A stretch of DNA of 64,000 nt, taken from positions 248,001 through 312,000 of the forward strand of contig NZ_RKHJ01000001.1 of NCBI RefSeq assembly GCF_003752465.1, in the 5' to 3' direction. The first letter of the stretch is position 1; each line of letters starts with the position of its first letter. A program made the translations under genes and the position numbers. Below the pieces are notes generated by a model, which saw nothing but the letters and a program-made list of their open reading frames with translations, did no database searches and had not been told where the DNA came from. Below are positions 44,222 through 52,896 of this stretch, piece after piece. This stretch comes from Agrococcus jenensis. Its GTDB lineage: Bacteria; Actinomycetota; Actinomycetes; Actinomycetales; Microbacteriaceae.

Positions 44222-45424
44222 CTACGACAGCCCGGCGCGACGGCGCGCGAAGGCCGCGAGCGGCGCCGGCAGGGCGTCGGCGAGCGCCGCGTAGCGCGCG
44301 GCGGCCTCGGCGCGCTCCCCGCGCTGCCACGCGAGGTCGGCGAGGGCGAGCGACGCGTCGCGCCGCGACGCCTCGGCGCCCTCGTGCTCGAGTGCGGCGA
44401 GCGCCGCCGCGACCTCGTCGAGGTCGCCGCCGTCGCGCAGCGCGAGCCTGCCGCGCGCGACCGCTGCCGCGACCCGCGCCGCCGGGGTGGGCCGCAGCGC
44501 GACGAGCCGCTCGTGGAGCGCGACGATCGTCGCCCAGTCGGTCGCAGCCGCGGTCGGCGCCGCGACGTGCAGCGCGGCGATCGACGCCTCGAGCGCGAAG
44601 CGCCCGCCCGTCCCAGCCGTCGCAGCCGCGCGCTCGAGCCCGGCGAGCGCGAGCCGCCGGTCCCAGCGCATGCGGTCGACCTCGTCGAGGGGCAGCGCGA
44701 CGCCCTCGTCGTCGAAGCGGCCGGGCCTGCGCGCGAGCGCGAGCAGCACGACCGCGACGAGCGCCCGCGCCTCCGCGTCGTCCGGCTGGTCGAGCGACGC
44801 CGCGGTCGCGAGCGTCAGCGCGCTGCGGCCGAGGTCGTCCGCCGGGGTGTCGGGCTGCAGCGCGTCCCGCTGGCCGACGGCATGGACGGCGGCGACGCAC
44901 TCGAGCACGGTCGGCAGCCGGGCCCGGCGCTCCACGCGGTCGGGCACGCGGAACGCGCCCGCCGCCTCCGCGAGCCCGCGCTTCGCGCGCGTGAGCCGAG
45001 CGGATGCCGTGCGAGGGTCGATGCCGAGGTGCCACGCGATCCGGGCCGTGTCGAGCCCGCAGACGAGCCGCAGCGCCAGCACGAGCCGGCTGCCGAAGCC
45101 GAGCGCCGGATCGCACGCGACGTGCAGCAGCGCAAGCCGATCGTCGATGCCCGTCTCACCGGGCACGCGCTCCTCCGCCCGCCGCGCGAGGTCGGGCAGG
45201 GCGCGGTCGCGCACGGCGCCCCGGCGCACCCGATCGAGGTGCAGGCGCCGCCCGACCGTCGTGCACCAGGCGACGAGGTCGTCGATCTCGTCCGGGTGCG
45301 CGACGGCGCGGGCGAACGCCTCCGCCGCCAGCTCCTCGCCCTCGTCGATCGACCGGGCGTGCGCCGCGAGCTGCCGCACGACGCTCGGCCATGCGGCCGT
45401 GAAGGCATCGTCAGCCGGCGGCAC
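44222..45424 (-). CDS. ECF-type RNA polymerase sigma factor with long C-terminal extension (ECF42-like)
   Basis: 400 aa. Regions 2 and 4 of an ECF sigma factor fill about 1-170 (AWPSVVRQLAAHARSIDEGEELAAEAFARAV; LDTARIAWHLGIDPRTASARLTRAKRGL). A 230-residue helical, TPR-like C-terminal domain follows. This architecture plus a DGPF/YCII gene 61 bp upstream on the same strand defines the ECF42 group, which lacks an anti-sigma factor and in which the extension is needed for activity. GTG 45424 fits the family N-terminus. Its regulon is usually the DGPF gene itself. Confidence 0.82.
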   Translation of the reverse strand: MPPADDAFTAAWPSVVRQLAAHARSIDEGEELAAEAFARAVAHPDEIDDLVAWCTTVGRRLHLDRVRRGAVRDRALPDLARRAEERVPGETGIDDRLALLHVACDPALGFGSRLVLALRLVCGLDTARIAWHLGIDPRTASARLTRAKRGLAEAAGAFRVPDRVERRARLPTVLECVAAVHAVGQRDALQPDTPADDLGRSALTLATAASLDQPDDAEARALVAVVLLALARRPGRFDDEGVALPLDEVDRMRWDRRLALAGLERAAATAGTGGRFALEASIAALHVAAPTAAATDWATIVALHERLVALRPTPAARVAAAVARGRLALRDGGDLDEVAAALAALEHEGAEASRRDASLALADLAWQRGERAEAAARYAALADALPAPLAAFARRRAGLS

Positions 45425-45485
45425 GCGCCCATCGTGGCACGCGGCTGCGCAGCCCCCTGCCAGAGCTTGCGCCGTCGGAGCGGGC

Positions 45486-45860
45486 TCAGACGAAGTCGAA
45501 GACCCTCCGCCACTCGATGTGGCCGCCGGTCGGCACCATGACGGCGAGCTGCTTCGCGATCTCGACGTCGTCGGCCTCGATCAGGTAGAAGCCCGTGATG
45601 ACCTCATCGCTCTCGATGCTCGCGCCGTCGGTCCACACCGCGTCCTCGAGCTCGCGGCCCTCCGCGCCGGGGCGCACCGTGCCGCCGTGCTTGCGGTGCT
45701 GCAGCGCGTTGCCGCCGACGATGCGGGCGCCGAGCTCCTCGACCCGGCGCTCGAACACCTCGAACTCGGGGAACTCGACCGCGATCTGCCCCGGCTGGTC
45801 GCCGTAGGCATCCGAGTCCCAGTCGGGCTCGACGATCATGAACATGTACTGGTCGGCCAT
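45486..45860 (-). CDS. YCII-related (DGPF-type) protein, partner of the ECF42 sigma factor
   Basis: 124 aa with the YCII fold: MFMIVEP start, FEVFERRVEELGARI, and the block VWTDGASIESDEVITGFYLIEADD near residue 75-98. In most partners this block reads DGPF; here the eponymous motif is DGAS. Biochemical activity is unknown. It precedes the sigma factor by 61 bp and has a GGAGAGGA ribosome-binding site. Likely expressed from a sigma-dependent promoter upstream, but none could be identified. Confidence 0.78.
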   Translation of the reverse strand: MADQYMFMIVEPDWDSDAYGDQPGQIAVEFPEFEVFERRVEELGARIVGGNALQHRKHGGTVRPGAEGRELEDAVWTDGASIESDEVITGFYLIEADDVEIAKQLAVMVPTGGHIEWRRVFDFV

Positions 45861-45961
45861 GGCCGCGTCCTCTCCGTCACGGACTGCGCGTGTCGGCAGT
45901 CTCGCATGGGAGACGCACGGGGCCGCCGGGACTCGACATCCCGAGCGGACCCCGCTGCGGG

Positions 45962-47404
45962 TCAGGGCTCGACGCGGTGCATCGCCCTCGCGGCGTCGGA
46001 GATCGAGCCGGTGAGCGACGGGAAGACGGGGAAGACGCGCGCCAGCTGGTCGACCGTGAGCCGGTGCTCGAGCGCCATCGTGACCGGGAAGATGAGCTCA
46101 GAGGCCTTCGGCGCCACGATGACGCCGCCGATCACCGTGCCGGAGCCGGTGCGGGCGAAGAGCTTCACGAAGCCGTCCTCGACGCCCATCATCTTGGCGC
46201 GCGCGTTCGTCGCGAGGTCGATGCGGTACACCTCGCCCTGCGCGATCCCCTCCTCGATCTCGCGCTGCGACCAGCCGACCGTGGCGATCTCGGGCTGCGT
46301 GAAGATGTTCGACGCGACCGTGCGCATCGAGATCGGGTCGACGGCGTCGCCGAGCGCGTGGAACATCGCCGTGCGCCCCTGCATCGAGGCGACGGAGGCG
46401 AGCGGCAGCGCGTCGGCGCAGTCGCCGACCGCGTAGACGTTGGGCAGGTTCGTGCGCGCGACGCGGTTCACGAGGATGTTGCCGGAGTCGGCGAGCTCGA
46501 TGCCCGCCTCCTCGAGCCCGATGCCCGCGGTGTTCGGGATGGAGCCGACCGCCATGAGGCAGTGGGAGCCCTCGACGGTGCGGCCGTCGGTGAGCGTCAC
46601 GACGACGCCCGTCTCGGTGCGCTCGACCTTCTCGGCCCGCGACTTCGAGAGCACGTGCATGCCCTGCCGCGTGAAGACGTCCTCGATGACGCCCGCCGCG
46701 TCGGTGTCCTCACCGGGCAGCACCTGGTCGCGGCTCGAGATCAGGGTGACCTCGGCGCCGATGAGGCTGTAGGCGCTCGCGAACTCGGCGCCGGTGACGC
46801 CGGAGCCGACGACGATGAGGTGCTCCGGCACCTCCTCGAGCCCGTAGAGCTGGGTCCAGGTGAAGATGCGCTCGCCGTCGGGCATCGCGCTCGGCAGCTG
46901 CCGGGGCCGCGAGCCGACCGACACGACGATCGTGTCGGCCTCGAACTCGTCGAAGTCGGCGCCCTGCTTGCCGGTCGACACGACGACCCGGCCGGGGCCG
47001 TCGAGCCGGCCCTCGCCCTGCACGATCGTGACGCCGGCCTTCTCGAGGTCGGCCTTCATGTCGAGCGACTGCTTCGCCGCGAGCGACAGCAGACGCCGGT
47101 TGACGGCGCGCAGGTTGACCGAGACCTCGGGCTTCTGCGGCCGACCGGAGGCGCCGCGCACCGAGAACTGCACGCCCAGCTGGCTCGCGTCGCGGATCGC
47201 GGCCGCCGACTCCGCGGTCGCGATGAGCGACTTCGACGGCACGACGTCGGTCAGGATCGCGCTGCCGCCGACGCCCGTCCGCTCGATGAGCGTCACCTCG
47301 GCACCGAGGAGGGCGCCCGCGAGCGCCGCCTCATAGCCGCCGGGTCCGCCGCCGATGATCACCACGCGCTGCTTGCGCTCGAATGCACTCACGCGCTCCA
47401 TCAT
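45962..47404 (-). CDS. lpdA: NAD(P)H-quinone oxidoreductase of the LpdA type
   Basis: 480 aa, pyridine nucleotide-disulfide oxidoreductase fold: VVIIGGGPGGYEAA at the start, VVGSGVTGAEFASAY near 190, VYAVGDCAD near 320 and a dimerisation domain. The redox-active CxxxxC is replaced: GVGGSAILTDVVPSKSL has Ala and Val where lipoamide dehydrogenase has Cys. That matches mycobacterial LpdA (Rv3303c), a quinone reductase, and not E3. ATG 47404, ATG 47401 and GTG 47392 are all possible starts; no signal decides. Confidence 0.88.
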   Translation of the reverse strand: MMERVSAFERKQRVVIIGGGPGGYEAALAGALLGAEVTLIERTGVGGSAILTDVVPSKSLIATAESAAAIRDASQLGVQFSVRGASGRPQKPEVSVNLRAVNRRLLSLAAKQSLDMKADLEKAGVTIVQGEGRLDGPGRVVVSTGKQGADFDEFEADTIVVSVGSRPRQLPSAMPDGERIFTWTQLYGLEEVPEHLIVVGSGVTGAEFASAYSLIGAEVTLISSRDQVLPGEDTDAAGVIEDVFTRQGMHVLSKSRAEKVERTETGVVVTLTDGRTVEGSHCLMAVGSIPNTAGIGLEEAGIELADSGNILVNRVARTNLPNVYAVGDCADALPLASVASMQGRTAMFHALGDAVDPISMRTVASNIFTQPEIATVGWSQREIEEGIAQGEVYRIDLATNARAKMMGVEDGFVKLFARTGSGTVIGGVIVAPKASELIFPVTMALEHRLTVDQLARVFPVFPSLTGSISDAARAMHRVEP

Positions 47405-47443
47405 CCCGCATCCGGAGCCGCGGTCGGATCCTCCTGCCGCGGG

Positions 47444-47983
47444 TCAGCCCGCGCGGCGCTCGTGCACGGCGGTGGAGAGCGTCGTGCCGTTCACCTCGAC
47501 GTAGAGGGTGCCCTCCGTCACGGAGACCGACATCGTCGTCCGCCGGGCCACCGCGTCGGCCACCGCATCGATGAAGCCGGGATCGAACGAGACGAGCCGC
47601 ACGTCCTCCGGGCGGTGGATGCGCTTGCCCGACCACCGCCCCGCGACGCGCTCGGGGTCGCGGTGCGTGTACACCACGGTGCGATCGGCGGCCATGCTGC
47701 CGCGGTGGACGCGCTCCGCCTCGGGTGCGCCGACCTCGATCCAGGCGGTGAGCGAGCCGGTCAGGTCGCGCGCCACCACCGCGGGCTCGTCGCCGCCCGA
47801 GATGCCGTCGCCGAAGGCGATGCCGTCCTCGTGCTCGAGGCAGAGGGCGAGCACGCGGGTGACCATGAACGGGAGCGTCTCCGACGGGTGCTGCGCGACC
47901 TTGAGCGACAGCTGCTCGTAGACGCCGCGGTCGACGTCGGACAGCTGGATCTCGAAGGTGTGGATGGTCGCGCCGATGGCCAT
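47444..47983 (-). CDS. yaeQ: YaeQ family protein
   Basis: 179 aa; MAIGATIHTFEIQLSDVDRGVYE and RVLALCLEHEDGIAFGDGISGGDEPAVV are the YaeQ hallmarks, with EVGAPEAERVHRGS and KRIHRPEDVRL. YaeQ adopts a PD-(D/E)xK-related fold; its biochemical role is unclear. TAGGCT ends 8 nt before the ATG, so the mRNA is probably leaderless. Confidence 0.88.
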   Translation of the reverse strand: MAIGATIHTFEIQLSDVDRGVYEQLSLKVAQHPSETLPFMVTRVLALCLEHEDGIAFGDGISGGDEPAVVARDLTGSLTAWIEVGAPEAERVHRGSMAADRTVVYTHRDPERVAGRWSGKRIHRPEDVRLVSFDPGFIDAVADAVARRTTMSVSVTEGTLYVEVNGTTLSTAVHERRAG

Positions 47984-47991
47984 GGTCGCCG

Positions 47992-47997
47992 AGCCTA
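47992..47997 (-). promoter_or_regulatory. -10 box TAGGCT, leaderless yaeQ
   Basis: TAGGCT, 8 nt, then ATG 47983; no ribosome-binding site. Confidence 0.5.
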
Positions 47998-48055
47998 CGC
48001 GAGCGCGGGCCACGGGCCGCCGGGGCACGGGCGATGTCGTGCGGCCTGGCGCCGC

Positions 48056-48096
48056 CATGAGGGAGCTCTCATCGGGCAGCACCCACCGCCCTCATG
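48056..48096. promoter_or_regulatory. Three ATGAGGG-type half sites upstream of a glycosyltransferase gene
   Basis: ATGAGGGAGCTCTCAT (48057-48072) is a near-perfect 16-bp palindrome, and CCCTCATG at 48089-48096 repeats the half site inverted. CATGAGGG (48056-48063) and CCCTCATG also form an exact 8-bp inverted repeat. Sites lie 42-82 nt before ATG 48139. Confidence 0.4.
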
Positions 48097-48138
48097 CGCC
48101 GCGCCGAGACTGGCCGCACGTCCAGCGGAGGAGCCGCC

Positions 48139-49842
48139 ATGTCCGTCGTCCAGCACCCCGTCCACCAGCCGCCGACCGTCCAGGGGCCCGGCCCCGTCGC
48201 GCCGCCGCCCGCGCGTGCGGATGCCGCCACCGAGCCGCTCCCCTGGTGGCTGCCGGTCGTGCCGCTCGCCCTCGTGCTCACCGGCATGCTCGTGCTCGCC
48301 GGCCTCGGCGTGGTCGAGGCCGCCCCCACCGGCACCGCCACGTGGTGGCTGCAGGTGCTGCTCGGCCACGTGCCCTTCCTCGTGATCCTCGCCTACCTCG
48401 CCGCGGGGCTCGCGGAGCGCATCGGCTACCTGCGGCACGGGCGCGCGGCGGCCCGGCCCGGCCGGCTGCCGATGCGACTGCCCAAGGTCGCCGTGCAGCT
48501 GCCCATGTTCGAGGAGCCGGCGGTGGCGAGCCGCGCGATCGAGGCCGCGGCCGCGCTGCGGTGGCCCGCCGACCGCCTCGTCATCCAGGTGCTCGACGAC
48601 TCGGTCGACCCGGTGACGCGGCGGGTCGTCGACCGGGCTGCCGCGCGGGCGCGCGACCGGGGCGTCGACTGCCGGGTGCTGCGCCGCGCTGACCGCGCCG
48701 GCTACAAGGCGGGCGCGCTCGAGGCCGCCCGCCGGCAGACCGACGCCGAGCTGCTCGTCATCCTCGACGCCGACTTCGTGCCGGCGCCGGGCTTCCTGCT
48801 CGAGGCCGTCGCCCACTTGCACGACGAGCAGGGACGACCGCTGCCCGACCTGGCGCTCGTGCAGGCGCGCTGGGGCCACCTGAACGCGGACGACTCCTGG
48901 CTGACCCGGGCCCAGTCGCTCTGGGTCGACGACCACCACATCGTGCAGAAGTCGTTCCGCAGCGCCCGCTGGCGATTCGTGAACTTCACGGGCACGGCCG
49001 GCGTCTGGCGGGCGGATGCGATCGAGTCGGCGGGCGGCTGGCGGGCGGCGAGCCTCGTGGAGGACTGCGAGCTGAGCTTCCGGCACCTCTTCCTCGGCTG
49101 GCGCACGACGGCGGTGAAGGAGATCGTGGTGCCGAGCGAGCTGCCCGCCACCGTGACCGCCTACAAGGCGCAGCAGAAGCGCTGGACCTCCGGCTGGGTG
49201 CAGCTGCAGCGGCTGCACCTCGGCACCCTGCTCGGATCGCTCCGCGAGCGCCCCGCCCGCCGGCTGCAGCTGGCGTACCACATGACGATCGCGTGGCAGT
49301 GGCCGCTGTGGGCGCTGTGGGTGTGCACGCTGCCGTTCCTCATCTCCACCGGCCTGTGGGCGGGCGCGCTCGGCGCCGGCGCGGGCATCGCCGCGTACCT
49401 CGCGCCGACCCTCGCCTGGCTGCTGCTGTCGACCGCGCTCGCGAGCGTCGAGGGGATGCGCCTCGACGACCCGCGACCGACGGCGCGCGGCCTCCTGCGA
49501 CGGCTCGCGCGCGTGGTGCCGTACGTCGTGCTGAACGCGGGCATGCTGCCGCACCAGCTCATGGCCTTCGTCGAGGGCCTGCACGGCCCGATGCACACCG
49601 AGTTCGAGCGCACGCCGAAGGCCGGCGCCGGAGTCGCGACCCAGCGGGTGCGCATCCACTGGCCCGCCGTGCTCGCCGAGGTGGGCTTCGTGGTGCTCCA
49701 GCTCGGGTGGGCGGTGGTGCTGCTCGCGGCCGGGCTCACGTGGTGCGCGCTCGGCGCGGCGCTGCTCGCGCTGGCGGTCGCGTGGCTCGGATGGTTCTAC
49801 GGCGACGACGCCGGGCGGCGTGCCCTGGTGCTCGGCCGGTGA
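48139..49842 (+). CDS. Membrane family 2 glycosyltransferase, cellulose synthase-like
   Basis: The 567-aa processive-type GT2 has two N-terminal membrane segments (about 36-57 and 70-92), a cytosolic GT-A domain with the D, D, D, QxxRW set (VLDDSVD, LDADFVP, VEDCELSF, QQKRW) and about four C-terminal membrane segments. Such enzymes polymerise beta-linked glycans or mannosylate lipid carriers and extrude the chain. ATG 48139 has GGAGGAG 6 nt upstream. Product unknown; no partner genes (BcsB, deacetylase) adjoin. Confidence 0.87.
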   Translation: MSVVQHPVHQPPTVQGPGPVAPPPARADAATEPLPWWLPVVPLALVLTGMLVLAGLGVVEAAPTGTATWWLQVLLGHVPFLVILAYLAAGLAERIGYLRHGRAAARPGRLPMRLPKVAVQLPMFEEPAVASRAIEAAAALRWPADRLVIQVLDDSVDPVTRRVVDRAAARARDRGVDCRVLRRADRAGYKAGALEAARRQTDAELLVILDADFVPAPGFLLEAVAHLHDEQGRPLPDLALVQARWGHLNADDSWLTRAQSLWVDDHHIVQKSFRSARWRFVNFTGTAGVWRADAIESAGGWRAASLVEDCELSFRHLFLGWRTTAVKEIVVPSELPATVTAYKAQQKRWTSGWVQLQRLHLGTLLGSLRERPARRLQLAYHMTIAWQWPLWALWVCTLPFLISTGLWAGALGAGAGIAAYLAPTLAWLLLSTALASVEGMRLDDPRPTARGLLRRLARVVPYVVLNAGMLPHQLMAFVEGLHGPMHTEFERTPKAGAGVATQRVRIHWPAVLAEVGFVVLQLGWAVVLLAAGLTWCALGAALLALAVAWLGWFYGDDAGRRALVLGR

Positions 49843-49857
49843 CGCCCGCACCGCCTC

Positions 49858-49863
49858 TAGAGT
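49858..49863 (+). promoter_or_regulatory. -10 box TAGAGT, leaderless purine nucleoside phosphorylase gene
   Basis: TAGAGT, 7 nt, then ATG 49871; identical hexamer and spacing to accD5. Confidence 0.55.
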
Positions 49864-49870
49864 GGGCGCC

Positions 49871-50716
49871 ATGAAGCACGAGCACGACACCCACCCGCTC
49901 GACGGCGGCGCCGACCCGCGCGCCGTCGCCCGGCAGGCCGCCGACGACATCCGCCGCATCACCGGCGTCGAGTCGCACGACATCGCCCTCACGCTGGGCT
50001 CGGGCTGGGCGAAGGCGGCCGACCTCATCGGCGAGACGACGCACACCATCCCGGCGACCGACGTCACCGGCTTCTCGAAGCCCGCGCTCGAGGGGCACGT
50101 GGGCACGCTGCGCTCGATCCTGCTCGACGACGGCCGCCGCGCCCTCGTCATCGGCGCGCGCACCCACTACTACGAGGGGCACGGCGTGCGCCGGGTCGTG
50201 CACTCCGTGCGCACCGCGGCCGCGGCGGGCGCATCCGTCATGGTGCTGACGAACGGCGCCGGCGGCATCAAGCCGCACTGGACCCCCGGCCAGCCCGTGC
50301 TCATCAGCGACCACATCAACCTCACCGCCGACTCCCCGCTCGAGGGCGCCACCTTCGTCGACCTCACCGACCTGTACGCGCCGCGCCTGCGAGACATCGC
50401 CCGATCGGTCGACGGCTCGCTCGACGAGGGCGTCTACGTGCAGTTCCGCGGGCCGCACTACGAGACCCCCGCCGAGGTGCAGATGGCGAAGGCGATCGGC
50501 GGCCACATCTGCGGCATGTCGACCGCGCTCGAGGCCATCGCGGCGCGCGAGGCCGGCATGGAGGTGCTCGGGCTCAGCCTCATCACCAACCTCGCTGCGG
50601 GCATCCAGACGACCCCCCTCTCGCACGCGGAGGTCATCGAGGCTGGCCGGGAGGCGGAGGGACGCCTCGGTCGCCTGCTCGCCGACGTCGTCGCCGCGAT
50701 CGGCCAGCAGGCATGA
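49871..50716 (+). CDS. punA: Purine-nucleoside phosphorylase (trimeric type)
   Basis: 281 aa. LTLGSGWAKAAD, GFSKPALEGHVG, RTHYYEGHG, LTNGAGGIKP, QFRGPHYETPAEVQM, GMSTALEAIAAREAGMEVLG and the Asn in ITNLAAG define the low-molecular-mass, trimeric PNP family acting on inosine and guanosine with phosphate. Coupled by ATGA to a phosphosugar mutase that can convert the released ribose-1-phosphate. Confidence 0.95.
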   Translation: MKHEHDTHPLDGGADPRAVARQAADDIRRITGVESHDIALTLGSGWAKAADLIGETTHTIPATDVTGFSKPALEGHVGTLRSILLDDGRRALVIGARTHYYEGHGVRRVVHSVRTAAAAGASVMVLTNGAGGIKPHWTPGQPVLISDHINLTADSPLEGATFVDLTDLYAPRLRDIARSVDGSLDEGVYVQFRGPHYETPAEVQMAKAIGGHICGMSTALEAIAAREAGMEVLGLSLITNLAAGIQTTPLSHAEVIEAGREAEGRLGRLLADVVAAIGQQA

Positions 50717-52383
50717 CCGCGCCCGACGTGCTCGACGCCGCGCGCGCCTGGGCCGCCGGCGATCCGGACCCCGAGACGCGCGCCGAGCTCGAGGCCGCCA
50801 TCGCCGCCGCCGAGGCCGGCGACGAGCTCGCCGTCGCCGCGGTGACGGATGCGTTCCGCGGCCGCCTGCAGTTCGGCACCGCCGGGCTGCGCGGCGCGAT
50901 CGGCGCCGGCCCCAACCGCATGAACCGGGTCGTGGTGCAGCAGGCGTCCGCCGGGCTCGCCGCCTTCCTCGTCGGGCGCGAGCCGCATCCGTCGATCGTG
51001 ATCGGCTGGGACGGGCGCCGCGGCTCCGAGGAGTTCGCGCGCGACGCGGCCGAGGTGTTCGCCGGCGCCGGCGTGCGGGCGATCCTGCTGCCGCGCCTGC
51101 TGCCGACGCCGGTCACCGCGTTCGCGGTGCGCCACCTGGGCGCGAGCGCTGGCGTGATGGTGACCGCGAGCCACAACCCGCCCGCCGACAACGGCTACAA
51201 GGTCTACCTCGGCGGCGCCGACGAGGGCAGCCAGATCGTCCCGCCCGTCGACGGCGAGATCGCCGAGCGGATCGTCGAGGCGGCGGCCGTGCCGGTCGCC
51301 GACTACCCGCGCGGCGAGCCGGAGGTCGCGGGCGAAGGTGTCTGGGAGGCGTACGTCGCCGCCACGGCCGCGATCGGCCTGCCGACCGACCAGGACGCCG
51401 GATCCGCGCTCACCGTGGTCTACACGCCGCTGCACGGCGTCGGCCTCGAGACCGTCGAGGCGGTGCTCGCCGAGGCCGGCTTCCCGCCCGTCATCGTCGT
51501 GCCGGAGCAGGCGGAGCCCGACGGCGCGTTCCCGACCGTGGCGTTCCCGAACCCCGAGGAGCCCGGCGCGCTCGACCTCGCCATGGCGCTCGCGACCGAG
51601 CGCGGCGCCGACCTGATCCTCGCGAACGACCCCGACGCCGACCGGCTCGCGGTCGCCGTGCCCGACGCCGCCGCCCCCTCGGGCTGGCGGATGCTCACGG
51701 GCAACGAGGTGGGCCTGCTGCTCGGCTGGGACGCGGCCCGCGCGGCCCGCGGGCGCGGCGTGCTCGCCGCATCCATCGTCTCCTCCCCCGGCCTCGGCAC
51801 GATCGCCGAGGCGCACGGCCTGCGCTTCGTGCAGACGCTCACGGGCTTCAAGTGGGTCTCGCGCGTGCCCGACCTCACCTTCGGGTTCGAGGAGGCGCTC
51901 GGCTACCTCGTGAACCCGGGCACCGTGCGCGACAAGGACGGCGTCTCGGCGCTCGTGCGGGTGCTCACGCTCGCCGTCGAGCTGCACGAGCGCGGCTCGT
52001 CGCTCACCGAGGAGCTGCTCGCGCTGGCCGGCGAGTTCGGCGCGTTCGAGTCGGGTCAGGTGAGCGTGCGCGTGACGGATCTCGCGCGCATCCCGGCGAC
52101 CATGGCCGCGCTGCGGGCGACGCCGCCGGCCGAGCTCGCGGGATCCGCGGTGCTCGCCGCCGACGACCTGTCGCTGCCCGAGCACGGCGAGATCGGCGAC
52201 ATCCTGCGCTTCACCCTCGACGACGGCTCGCGCGTGATGGTGCGGCCGAGCGGCACCGAGCCCAAGGTCAAGGTCTACATCGACGCGATGTCGGCCGAGG
52301 GCGCACCGGCCCAGCGCGTGCGCGCGGCGCGCGCCCGCGTCGCGGCGATCGCCGACGCGGTCCGCCCCCTGCTCGAGGCCTGA
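50713..52383 (+). CDS. pmmB: Phospho-sugar mutase (phosphopentomutase/phosphomannomutase family)
   Basis: 556 aa. The alpha-D-phosphohexomutase blocks are present: FGTAGLRG near 54, MVTASHNPPADNGYKVY with the phosphoserine, DPDADRLAVAV binding magnesium, and RPSGTEPKVKVY at the C-terminus. The 550-residue length matches PmmB/PGM2-type mutases that handle ribose- and deoxyribose-1-phosphate. The ATGA overlap with punA supports a role in nucleoside breakdown. A strong inverted repeat follows the stop. Confidence 0.92.
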   Translation: MTAPDVLDAARAWAAGDPDPETRAELEAAIAAAEAGDELAVAAVTDAFRGRLQFGTAGLRGAIGAGPNRMNRVVVQQASAGLAAFLVGREPHPSIVIGWDGRRGSEEFARDAAEVFAGAGVRAILLPRLLPTPVTAFAVRHLGASAGVMVTASHNPPADNGYKVYLGGADEGSQIVPPVDGEIAERIVEAAAVPVADYPRGEPEVAGEGVWEAYVAATAAIGLPTDQDAGSALTVVYTPLHGVGLETVEAVLAEAGFPPVIVVPEQAEPDGAFPTVAFPNPEEPGALDLAMALATERGADLILANDPDADRLAVAVPDAAAPSGWRMLTGNEVGLLLGWDAARAARGRGVLAASIVSSPGLGTIAEAHGLRFVQTLTGFKWVSRVPDLTFGFEEALGYLVNPGTVRDKDGVSALVRVLTLAVELHERGSSLTEELLALAGEFGAFESGQVSVRVTDLARIPATMAALRATPPAELAGSAVLAADDLSLPEHGEIGDILRFTLDDGSRVMVRPSGTEPKVKVYIDAMSAEGAPAQRVRAARARVAAIADAVRPLLEA

Positions 52384-52385
52384 GA

Positions 52386-52448
52386 CTCAACGTCGCCGGT
52401 GGTCGGTCGACCGCCTATACGCGACGAACGACCACTGGCGACGTCGAG
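52386..52448. repeat. 63-bp inverted repeat between convergent genes
   Basis: Arms of 20 nt (52386-52405 and 52429-52448; core CGTCGCCGGTGGTCG against CGACCACTGGCGACG) pair with two mismatches around a 23-nt loop. It lies between the stops of pmmB and of the PTS EIIA gene and may act as a bidirectional terminator. The long, exact arms with a large loop differ from the compact hairpins elsewhere in the window. Confidence 0.7.
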
Positions 52449-52458
52449 GATCAGGTGC

Positions 52459-52896
52459 TCAGGTGCGGAGGGCGGCGATCGCCTCGTCGCGCGTGGTGGC
52501 GGCCGCGAGCGCGTCGGTGACGCCGGAGCCGTCGAGCGCGTTGGCGAGCTCGGCGAGCATCCGGAGGTGCTGCCGCGCGCTCGTCGCCGCGAGGCCGATG
52601 ACGACGCGCACCGGGTCGTTGTGCGGGTGGCCGAACGCGACCGGCTCGTCGAGCACGACGATCGCGAGCGCGTCGCGACGCACGACGCCGCTCGCCTTGG
52701 CGTGCGGCACCGCGACACCCGGCGCGACGACGCAGTAGGGCCCCGCCGACTCGATCTGCTGCACGAGCTCCTCGACGTAGGCCCGCCCCACGGCGCTCGC
52801 CGTCACGAGGTCGACGCCCGCCGCGCGCACGGCCGCGCGCCAGTCGTCCGCGTGCACCCCTGGCGAGAAGGTGGCCTCGTCGAGCGGCAGGCTCAT
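52459..52896 (-). CDS. PTS EIIA component, fructose/mannitol type
   Basis: 145 aa. The EIIA type 2 fold is seen with the phosphorylated His in VVAPGVAVPHAKAS (about 65) and the PVRVVIGLAA strand. EIIA passes phosphate from HPr to an EIIB, but no EIIB/EIIC gene is nearby. The ATG overlaps the adenosine deaminase stop by 4 nt, so the two are co-translated. Either an orphan EIIA with regulatory use or part of a scattered nucleoside/ribose system. Confidence 0.88.
   Translation of the reverse strand: MSLPLDEATFSPGVHADDWRAAVRAAGVDLVTASAVGRAYVEELVQQIESAGPYCVVAPGVAVPHAKASGVVRRDALAIVVLDEPVAFGHPHNDPVRVVIGLAATSARQHLRMLAELANALDGSGVTDALAAATTRDEAIAALRT

Noticed and set aside
45861..45961. ECF42-specific promoter before the DGPF gene
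   Set aside because: No convincing TGTCGA with a CGTC at proper spacing on the correct strand.
45962..47404. Lipoamide dehydrogenase E3 subunit
   Set aside because: The redox CxxxxC is replaced by Ala and Val, matching LpdA quinone reductases.
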